Source: JAQIBY01 sp046546095
GTDB taxonomy: Bacteria; Bacteroidota; Bacteroidia; Bacteroidales; ML635J-15
Assembly: GCA_046546095.1 (NCBI GenBank)
Contig: JBKGYK010000068.1
Span: 1 to 18,409 of the forward strand
Direction of reading: 5' to 3'
DNA length: 18,409 nucleotides
Shown here piece after piece: positions 13,601-18,409 of this stretch. The translations under genes and the position numbers were made by a program. The stretch's first letter is position 1. The number at the start of each line of letters is the position of its first letter. The notes beneath the pieces were generated by a model. That model did no database searches. It worked only from the letters and a program-made list of their open reading frames with translations, and was not told the DNA's origin.

Positions 13601-15614
13601 CCCCGGCTGCATTAAGATATGTATTTGCCCACTCCCTGCCCCATCCTGCCAGATATATGCGATCACACACATCTACAGCAAAAGCTGAAGGAGACAATAC
13701 AGGCCGTCCTGCTCCTCTGCCAAAAACAGTTGACCATTCAAGCGAGCTCAGTTCACCATTGAATTTGGCAAGAAATTGCCCGGAGTTGGGCACAGAATAT
13801 CCTGCATTATAAATCAGGCTATTGCCTGTGGCCTCTGTTTGTCCGTATATATAGACATCCTCATTTTCATCAATGCGAACAAAATGTGCCTGATCATATT
13901 CATTTGTACCGAAATAGGTGGATCCAAGCAGAGAATTGCCGTTATGGTTGATTTTGGCGACAAAGGCATCTGTACTACCACCCAGATAATAAGGTTCCGC
14001 TGCATCAGAATCAGAAGGGAAGTCTGTTGAGCTTGTGCCCCCACAGACAAGGACGTTGTTGCTGCCGTCCGGATAAATTGAATAGATGGCATCATCGGCG
14101 CTACCTCCAAGGTAAGACATCCAGACCATGCTGCTTAAATCCGGAGAGAATTTAGCCACAAGTCCATCCATACCACCGCCATTGCTGGTTTGAAATCCCG
14201 GATTTATGCCTGGGGCAATATCCGTAGAAAATGTATTGGCACCAACATGTATATAATCCTTATCATCTGCGATCACTTCACCACGGGCGCCGTCACCATA
14301 ATTGTAATACAAACTGTCATTGCCGTGCATTTGGATGTAACCCTCCTCTGTGTAAGACAACTTAAAATTCAGTCCGTCGTTTTTACTTCCTCCAAGGTAG
14401 GTACTGCCAAGCAATTGAGACCCATCCTCACTAAGTTTTGTCAGGAAAATGTCAGTACCATCGGGAAACACAATCACATTATCGTACACAATGCTGTCTC
14501 CTCCATTAAAGGTATCGTCAAAGGCATTTGTACCAACAGGAAAATCGCTGGAACCCGTGGTGCCAAAAATTATAAGCTCATTGTTCTGATTGACAACCAT
14601 TGAATGAGGCATCTCTTCACCTACTGCACCGCCAAGATATGTAGCGTACAATCTTTGTGTGCCATCCTCATTGTATTTGATGATGCCCACATCGCAACCC
14701 TGTGCATAAGAGCCGCCGGCCATATCCGTCTGATATGCCCCGAGGGTGGTTGGATAGCCGACATCAAAAACGATTCCGCCGCTGTACACATTGTCATTAT
14801 AATCCCAGGTGGCGGTAAATCCCCAGTTGTCAGCTGTCGAGCCCGTGTAGGTACTAAAAACCAGTGTAGGATCAATCACCACTTCGTGCCCTTCATGATA
14901 ACCGTCGGGAAACACGTAAGTCAGCAATTTCTTATCCAGAGAATATTCACAGGTCACTTCTACGGTATCTCCGTCAATAATCTGATAAGCGAAGGGTTGC
15001 ATTTCTGTGGTTTTGGCCAGGGATGTTTTTATCATCAGGTTTCCCCGCCGAATTTTTACCTTATCCACGCCTTCAAATTCAAATATAATTTTGCCGGGAT
15101 CTGCTCCGGGCTGAATAATAAAATCATATTTCAGGCCCTGCCCGTTATCATAAAACTCCAGGTCAATGCCTTCCCACACACCACTGTATCGCATTTTTTT
15201 GTACTTACCAACATTGCTCGCCCATTTGGAACGATCATTACCGATGAAATAGTTTTCGTAATCAGGACATTTCTCCAAACCCCGAATTGCAATATCCCCG
15301 GAAGGATTGACAAACTTCAGCTTATAGGCATGAAAATCCAGTGCATCCGGCAAATCTTCTTCATGTTCATGATGAGCTTCTGTTACGTCACTTTCACCAT
15401 GGTGGGCATGTGAATGCTGGTATTGGGATTTGTCGGCAAAATTGTAAACAAGCCCGTCTTTTTCAAGAAACAAAGCGCCATAATTCAGGCGACATTTAAA
15501 TTCTACCTGTTCAGGGAATTGGTTTTTGTTTTCAATAAAGCGGTGCTGAGCTGACAGACTTACAGACAACAGCAGCAAGCTAATGCCAATCAATATGTTA
15601 TAGCGGTAATTCAT
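10611..15614 (-). CDS. Giant multidomain surface protein exported by the type IX system (type B C-terminal domain)
   Basis: This is a 1667-residue cell-surface or secreted protein. The signal peptide ends near residue 22 (SLSAQ). Residues 24-250 look like the N-terminal beta domain found before SBBP propellers in Bacteroidota (DUF7948-like), interrupted by a His-rich loop at 66-84. Residues 255-790 hold SBBP-like beta-propeller repeats with recurring STYLGG motifs and a cysteine cluster (CASCGGC, about 755-760). A PKD domain follows (WDFGDG, 823-828), then three Ig-like units (about 880-1110), five SprB-type repeats of about 73 residues (about 1120-1488, each with a GGT-P-Y-W-DG core and paired cysteines), one more Ig-like unit, and a gliding-motility-type sorting domain (NAFTPNGDG from 1581 to the end). 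Such domains direct export through the type IX system. Binding or adhesion is the usual inference for this make-up; the ligand is unknown. No PorP/SprF partner gene is adjacent. It leads the transcript that continues into the lipoprotein gene. Confidence 0.92.
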   Translation of the reverse strand: MNYRYNILIGISLLLLSVSLSAQHRFIENKNQFPEQVEFKCRLNYGALFLEKDGLVYNFADKSQYQHSHAHHGESDVTEAHHEHEEDLPDALDFHAYKLKFVNPSGDIAIRGLEKCPDYENYFIGNDRSKWASNVGKYKKMRYSGVWEGIDLEFYDNGQGLKYDFIIQPGADPGKIIFEFEGVDKVKIRRGNLMIKTSLAKTTEMQPFAYQIIDGDTVEVTCEYSLDKKLLTYVFPDGYHEGHEVVIDPTLVFSTYTGSTADNWGFTATWDYNDNVYSGGIVFDVGYPTTLGAYQTDMAGGSYAQGCDVGIIKYNEDGTQRLYATYLGGAVGEEMPHSMVVNQNNELIIFGTTGSSDFPVGTNAFDDTFNGGDSIVYDNVIVFPDGTDIFLTKLSEDGSQLLGSTYLGGSKNDGLNFKLSYTEEGYIQMHGNDSLYYNYGDGARGEVIADDKDYIHVGANTFSTDIAPGINPGFQTSNGGGMDGLVAKFSPDLSSMVWMSYLGGSADDAIYSIYPDGSNNVLVCGGTSSTDFPSDSDAAEPYYLGGSTDAFVAKINHNGNSLLGSTYFGTNEYDQAHFVRIDENEDVYIYGQTEATGNSLIYNAGYSVPNSGQFLAKFNGELSSLEWSTVFGRGAGRPVLSPSAFAVDVCDRIYLAGWGREWANTYLNAAGDTYLWTDDFGTKGLPVTANAIQTETDGQDFYVAVFSENAAALEYASFFGEVHYSGCGNSGRDHVDGGTSRFDNKGNIIQSVCASCGGCQEFPTMPVPGVWSATNASTNCNNAVFKINIIENLAASSFEPIPDICAPAEVQFVNNSQGSSFLWDFGDGSPTSTEFEPEHTFTQEGVFEVMLIAFDSVACNYADTSYRFVEVQTSDVMTLDPITICPGESVQIGPEESYDDDVEFVWTQGDVSDTNIQNPVVSPEEDTQYVLAVNDICTDTIYQDVLIQDFEILVSMPPDTMICEGDPVSLSAATGGDVSGLVWSDDPGFNNVISTTENMSDTPDGTTTYYLEVTENICNTSTVETVLVEWHQFNYEISPDAVICEGDSLELFANNQNPEDNISYQWGPLSAIESGADTDSPLVSPASDQTYTLTLTNQMGCTTNDQVQLTIDDLSFLPPQLEEPLCYGDCTGSVSVDASGYPPYSFSWDDGSTGESNDDLCAGNYSVTVTDDIGCEDVTSIEINQPELLEAQFVSVSQPECDGIGLGEAEVSASGGTGSYSYQWSDGSTGAVNDHMYTGINYVTITDANDCDTVIDIEMIPPNNLATSVENVEHNPCYGDCKGEISLNVSGGTAPYEYNWNDGLSGPVISDLCAGFYQVTIIDADNCVVHRNVAIHEPDTLIAQIQPESPIACYGETTGLDIIVDGGTFPYYYNWDNGTDQPSVDSLPAGTYLATVTDVNNCTDTVEYQLTQPPELVYSETVNNMLCEGVCNGSILIHPAGGTPPYQFQWDNTSGDSVAENLCSGSYEMMLEDDNGCRKFDEFQVFSENYVPPLEAEADPPEIFHGTSTNLHATSEPDYQYNWTPETSLSGNDSAEVTAYPEETTTYEVRIVDSNGCVNIDSVIVIVNELVCGEPYLYIPNAFTPNGDGENDYFKPYAPVGIVKKMYFAVYDRWGELIYETDNINDKGWDGTFRGKQLTPDVYVYFFEATCIDEDTFTKKGNVTLIR
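11145..12250 (-). repeat. Five tandem SprB-type protein repeats inside the surface protein
   Basis: The translated segment contains five consecutive units of about 70-75 residues. Each opens with a Cys-x-Gly or Cys-Tyr-Gly turn, passes through a GG-T-x-P/S-Y-x-W-x-(D/N) core, then a cysteine before the closing strand (TVTDDIGC, TITDANDC, TIIDADNC, TVTDVNNC, MLEDDNGC). The copies have diverged at DNA level, so recent expansion is not apparent. Repeats of this type are known from the gliding adhesin SprB. Confidence 0.75.
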
Positions 15615-15646
15615 GATAAATATCCCTCTGTCAGGATTTGTTTTGA

Positions 15647-15678
15647 TAAAGTTAATGCATTTCTATGTATCAGACAAA
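15647..15678 (-). promoter_or_regulatory. Probable promoter of the surface protein-lipoprotein unit
   Basis: On the minus strand TTTG (15678-15675) is followed after exactly 20 bases by TAACTTTA (15654-15647), seven of eight positions of the Bacteroidota -7 consensus. The predicted transcript start is about 25 nt before the ATG at 15614. Good element spacing and position support it. Confidence 0.55.
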
Positions 15679-15732
15679 TAATATTGATATTCTGTTGCCT
15701 GAAAATCACATGATAATCATCAAAAGAGACAT

Positions 15733-15757
15733 TAAAAAAAAATTGCCTTACAGCAAT
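15733..15757 (-). terminator. Weak terminator after the S41 protease gene
   Basis: ATTGC at 15742-15746 pairs with GCAAT at 15753-15757. On the minus strand this 5-base stem is followed by nine T (complement of 15734-15742). It overlaps the last base of the gene's stop codon. The stem is short, so termination may be partial, with some read-through into the surface-protein gene. Confidence 0.45.
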
Positions 15758-16764
15758 CAGCGGGTATTTATTTCCTGTATTGCCCTCTCAATAACTTCGT
15801 CTGTACTTCTGTCTGTCCAGTCAAAAAGCACAGTAATTTCAGGTGGCACACCGGACTCGAAATTTTCTCCCTGAGGTGACAATGTTTCGGTAACAGAAAA
15901 CCTGTATGTCCAGCCGTTTGGTAACTGCCCGCCATTAGGCACTCCCAGTCCGCCGCCCGTGGTATCTCCCACAATAACAAAATTGTCAATTGCCCGTGCT
16001 CCCAGGGCGGTAAACGAACTGGCGCTGTATGATCCGCGGTCGGTAAGCAAGCACACCGTTTTATGGTATCGCTCCCCTCCTTCCGGTTCAATATACACCG
16101 GTTCGGAAGCTGTGAAATCATCTTTGCCGGGGCCGCTTTTCATGCGTGAATGATACAGCAGGGTTTTCTGATCAACAAAGCGGCTCAATAAATCGTAGAC
16201 ATCAGCAATGCTGCCACCGCCATTTTCTCGTATATCCAGAATCAGTCCCTGCGTATGGCGGTACCGGTTCAACACAAAATCCAGGTTTTCGCCATCAATA
16301 TTACCGGGAAATGAAGACAGCCGGATGTATCCGATGGAGTCGCCCGCCAGAAAATCGTGAGCAAATGGTCCGGAAACGTAATAATTTTCAGGCAGGTAAT
16401 TATCTGCCACAATGCGCCAGTCAAAATTGTCCTGTCCGCGGCGGTAATTGCCGTAAAACGAACGGTTAAAATCCGACACCAGGTTCACATGATCATCCCT
16501 CAGCTCATCCAGCATGGCAGCCAGCACACTAAACAGTGAATCCTTGCTCATCCCCTCGTGCAGGCAGTTGCGGTACACCGTTTTCTCATGCTCCCAGTTT
16601 ATGCCCTTGTACGCGAAAAAGGCGTACTTTTCATGGCATTGCTTCCAGAGGTAATCAAAATTCTCATACGGGTCATCCGATTTTCCGTTCTCCTCGAACA
16701 TGAGCTTTTCGCAGGATGAAAAAACCACAATCAGCAGACTTATTATCAGGAGTTTGTATCTCAT
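15757..16764 (-). CDS. S41-family serine protease lipoprotein
   Basis: This 335-residue protein has a lipoprotein signal (MRYK, hydrophobic run, FSSC with Cys18), so it is anchored in the cell envelope. It matches the tail-specific/tricorn-like S41 protease fold: His92 in DELRDDHVNL fits the N-terminal catalytic histidine, and RGSYSASSF places the nucleophile most probably at Ser247. The LDIRENGGG segment is the usual S41 core strand and loop. The stretch VGDTTGGG stands where Ctp-type enzymes carry the catalytic lysine (GKG); no Lys is there, so the Ser-His type (tricorn/IRBP branch) is more likely than the Ser-Lys type. No PDZ domain is apparent. The start codon overlaps the stop of the upstream barrel gene (ATGA), implying translational coupling. 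G+C is higher than in neighbouring genes. The substrate is unknown. The family call is good; the exact subfamily is inference. Confidence 0.85.
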   Translation of the reverse strand: MRYKLLIISLLIVVFSSCEKLMFEENGKSDDPYENFDYLWKQCHEKYAFFAYKGINWEHEKTVYRNCLHEGMSKDSLFSVLAAMLDELRDDHVNLVSDFNRSFYGNYRRGQDNFDWRIVADNYLPENYYVSGPFAHDFLAGDSIGYIRLSSFPGNIDGENLDFVLNRYRHTQGLILDIRENGGGSIADVYDLLSRFVDQKTLLYHSRMKSGPGKDDFTASEPVYIEPEGGERYHKTVCLLTDRGSYSASSFTALGARAIDNFVIVGDTTGGGLGVPNGGQLPNGWTYRFSVTETLSPQGENFESGVPPEITVLFDWTDRSTDEVIERAIQEINTR

Positions 16765-17648
16765 TTTTCAGGGATTTTAGCGGGTTCATTCAGTCCAAAC
16801 ATAAAGCCAAGCTGCAGTTGATGCGCAGCCATTTCATAGCGTTCGCCGGTTTTGTGTGAATACAGGGCATCCCACAAGTAAGACAGTTTCACTGCATTGC
16901 CATTGTTCAGGTGGATGTGATAAGCCAGCTCAGAATGCATCCGGTACCCATCAAACCAGTGCAACTCGTGCCGTTTGTAATAATTGTAATCGTTTACAAC
17001 AGAGGAGTTATCCATATAATTAAAGCCGTTGCGCCAGGACACATTCATCATACCGGCATCCAGCCTTAATGCAAGGCTTCGTTTTCGGGGAATCAGGTTG
17101 ATTCTGAACAGTTTTAAATCAATGGTTTTGGCTTTCGTCCTGGACACATCCAGACTGATTTTCCCGGATGCAAAGAGGGTAGCAAAGGCTTCAGAACCAA
17201 ATGAGTTGTTGTAAAAGGCGCTGTTGTTCCGGATCATGCCCGTGAGCATCATGCTGCCGCCGGCTTTCAGATTGAGACGTTCTCCGGTTTGCGAAAACAC
17301 GCGGAACAGTTCGGTATGCCGGATATCGAGGCGCCCCAGCATGGCATAAGCGTCGGAACCCATAAATTCATCCGCACCGGTAAAGGAAAACATGACACCG
17401 CCGGACGATTCCCGGGCATCACTGAGCATCACACGGTACAAGCCAATATTGGCCGAAGCACCATGGTAGGTAAGCGGCGATGTGGCAAAATCCCGGAAAT
17501 TCGAGTATCCCAGCCCGGCAGACTGGTCAAAGTAAACCGGACGGAGGCTGTCGCCGGATTGCAGGCTGAATGCCCTGTGGGTTGTCTGAGCGTGCAGGCC
17601 GCAGCTCAAAGCCAAAATCGCCGGTAATAAGAAAAAAACGTGTCGCAC
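16761..17648 (-). CDS. Predicted outer-membrane beta-barrel protein coupled to the S41 protease
   Basis: I do not recognise a named family. From the GTG at 17648 the protein has 295 residues and begins with a clean signal peptide (RHVFFLLPAILALSCGLHA, cleavage likely before Gln-Thr-Thr). The mature part is a series of short amphipathic segments with alternating aromatic and small residues (for example LGYSNFRDF, HELHWFDGYRMHSELAYHI, LQLGFMFGL), typical of outer-membrane barrels. The frame is open to an ATG at 17723, but that start would bury the signal peptide behind 25 residues and lies upstream of the best promoter candidate. The stop overlaps the start of the protease gene by four bases (ATGA), so the two are made together. 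A sample at 17281-17340 is 36 of 60 G+C, high for the window. A transport or assembly role with the protease is inference. Confidence 0.7.
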   Translation of the reverse strand: MRHVFFLLPAILALSCGLHAQTTHRAFSLQSGDSLRPVYFDQSAGLGYSNFRDFATSPLTYHGASANIGLYRVMLSDARESSGGVMFSFTGADEFMGSDAYAMLGRLDIRHTELFRVFSQTGERLNLKAGGSMMLTGMIRNNSAFYNNSFGSEAFATLFASGKISLDVSRTKAKTIDLKLFRINLIPRKRSLALRLDAGMMNVSWRNGFNYMDNSSVVNDYNYYKRHELHWFDGYRMHSELAYHIHLNNGNAVKLSYLWDALYSHKTGERYEMAAHQLQLGFMFGLNEPAKIPEK

Positions 17649-17664
17649 TGTTTTTGATTTTTGA

Positions 17665-17695
17665 TAAAAATATAAAATTTCAGGGATTTCTGAAA
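17665..17695 (-). promoter_or_regulatory. Possible promoter of the barrel-protease unit
   Basis: On the minus strand TTTC (17695-17692), then 19 bases, then TATTTTTA (17672-17665), which matches seven of eight -7 positions. The predicted start would lie only about 10 nt before the GTG at 17648. It is a weak call in AT-rich sequence, but it agrees with the GTG start rather than the upstream ATG. Confidence 0.3.
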
Positions 17696-17723
17696 ATGCT
17701 TTGTTGATGATTCGGGCGTACAC

Positions 17724-17973
17724 GTTTTTGGTTTCAGCGCAGGCACAACCTTCAGGCGTGGATAATATCTTTTGTAAAGCTAAAACCTGATTTTTTTACA
17801 AAAGGCTATCATGCCTGTAAAGCTTATTCAATTTTTTTAATGGAATATTGATGTATGGGATAAGAGAAATCAGGAATACTCGCTGACTTCCCGAAAAACC
17901 TGTTCGACTACCAGCGGAAGTTCCGGCCAGAGGCGGTGTGCCGCTGATATTTCTGTTTATTGTACACAGTGCT
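17724..17973. other. Non-coding junction rich in inverted repeats
   Basis: No gene is seen here. Apart from the 10-base-pair hairpin at 17769-17804 it holds TGTAAAGCT twice (17773-17781 and 17816-17824). A GC-richer patch at 17881-17946 has nested inverted repeats: ACTTCC/GGAAGT (17886-17891 and 17916-17921) and CAGCGG/CCGCTG (17912-17917 and 17941-17946). The patch separates higher-G+C envelope genes from the AT-rich GNAT gene, so it may be the scar or boundary of an insertion. No integron attC consensus or transposon end could be recognised. Confidence 0.4.
17769..17804. terminator. Perfect AT-rich hairpin, possible terminator of the GNAT gene
   Basis: CTTTTGTAAA at 17769-17778 is the exact reverse complement of TTTACAAAAG at 17795-17804, with a 16-base loop. 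It lies about 170 bases past the stop of the minus-strand GNAT gene and upstream of the barrel gene. On neither strand is the stem followed by a long T-run outside the stem, so a role as terminator is only possible. An operator for the barrel gene is an alternative. Confidence 0.35.
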
Positions 17974-18409
17974 TCATTCCAATAATGCCTTGATCGTTTT
18001 CATTGGTAGAAACATTTTTCCGCTATCAGGTAGTTTAATAAATCCATATTTTCCATAGAATTTCTCTGCTTCTATATCCAATGGATCAACAATAACAGAA
18101 AAAGCGCCAATAGTATCGGATGTGTCAAAACATCTTTTCAGAGCATCAATTAACAATAATTTCCCAATCCCTTTCCCTTGAAATTTTTTATCAGTTGCTA
18201 ATCTTCCTATAAACATTGTTGGAATCGACGAATATGACTTAGGAAGTTTCTTTCTAAATGAGTCAGGAATCAAGTTGTTTGAAATGCTATTACTGGATAA
18301 TGTATTATAGCCTGCAATATTATTTGATTCTTCGTCAATTAAAGTGAAACATACCGATAGTTTTCTTTTTACATCCTGGCTTACTTGTTTATGAAAATAA
18401 TTGTCTAGT
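17974..18409 (-). CDS. GNAT N-acetyltransferase of the toxin type (TacT/AtaT-like), 5' end cut off by the window
   Basis: The frame is open from the right edge to the TGA at 17974-17976, giving about 145 residues without a start, so the N-terminus lies beyond 18409. The order of motifs is that of GNAT toxins of type II toxin-antitoxin systems: a segment with AGYNTLSSNSI, then IPDSFRKKLPK, the conserved GRLATDKKFQGKGIG acetyl-CoA loop, LLLIDALKRC, the catalytic-region FYGKYGF with its tyrosine, and the ending MFLPMKT. Such enzymes acetylate the amino acid on charged tRNA and stop translation; a DUF1778-type antitoxin gene usually sits just upstream. A TTG at 18273 could be read as a start, but the upstream frame clearly belongs to the same domain. 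G+C is low (21 of 60 at 18121-18180), suggesting acquisition by transfer. A non-toxin GNAT is the alternative. Confidence 0.85.
   Translation of the reverse strand, partial: LDNYFHKQVSQDVKRKLSVCFTLIDEESNNIAGYNTLSSNSISNNLIPDSFRKKLPKSYSSIPTMFIGRLATDKKFQGKGIGKLLLIDALKRCFDTSDTIGAFSVIVDPLDIEAEKFYGKYGFIKLPDSGKMFLPMKTIKALLE

Noticed and set aside
14604..15413. 269-codon plus-strand open frame opposite the giant surface protein
   Set aside because: Antisense to a well-supported domain; the translation is Cys/Ile/His-rich without a domain, as expected from a reverse-frame shadow.
16761..17723. Lipoprotein signal in the barrel protein (Cys in LALSC)
   Set aside because: The residues before the Cys do not fit the lipobox, and a normal cleavage site follows a few residues later (LHA before Gln).
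17881..17946. Integron attC site
   Set aside because: Nested inverted repeats are present, but no pair of core sites of the RYYYAAC/GTTRRRY type could be found, and no integrase is in the window.

Overview
The window reads as a chromosomal segment of a Bacteroidota bacterium, most likely from the Bacteroidales/Marinilabiliales side. The evidence is: a protein with a type IX secretion (gliding-motility type) C-terminal domain and SprB repeats; GyrA and ClpC sequences of the kind found in this phylum; Bacteroidota-type promoters (TTTG, about 20 bases, TAnnTTTG); lipoprotein signals; and a near absence of Shine-Dalgarno sequences. No taxon below phylum can be proved from the sequence alone.

Layout. 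Positions 1-490 hold no convincing gene. They contain a long AT-rich hairpin, a terminator-like hairpin and a GC-rich block that looks like a dispersed repeat. An exported methionine sulfoxide reductase A (msrA, + strand) follows and converges on a minus-strand pair, gyrA plus a secreted TPR protein, with a bidirectional terminator between them. gyrA and clpC diverge from a 474-base intergenic region that carries a consensus-perfect promoter for clpC. clpC then converges on a catalase gene (katA), with one terminator for each direction.

From about 9.9 kb to the right end everything is on the minus strand. There is katA with its own promoter and an overlapping perfect palindrome; a two-gene unit of a 1667-residue multidomain cell-surface protein exported by the type IX system and a small lipoprotein of unknown function; and a two-gene unit of a predicted outer-membrane barrel and an S41-type protease lipoprotein joined by an ATGA overlap. 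After a 325-base spacer rich in inverted repeats comes the 3' part of a GNAT acetyltransferase of the toxin (TacT/AtaT-like) type, cut by the window edge.

How the genes fit together. Most of the left half is housekeeping and stress physiology: DNA topology (gyrA), protein quality control (clpC), methionine repair (msrA) and peroxide removal (katA). The right half is cell-envelope biology (surface adhesin-like protein, two lipoproteins, outer-membrane barrel) followed by an AT-rich, probably mobile toxin-antitoxin fragment. I found no CRISPR array, rRNA, tRNA, prophage or complete insertion sequence. The items most worth a second look are the barrel/S41 pair, the surface-protein/lipoprotein pair, the GC-rich repeat block with its hairpins, and the truncated GNAT gene. 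None of them can be called a new system from this window alone.
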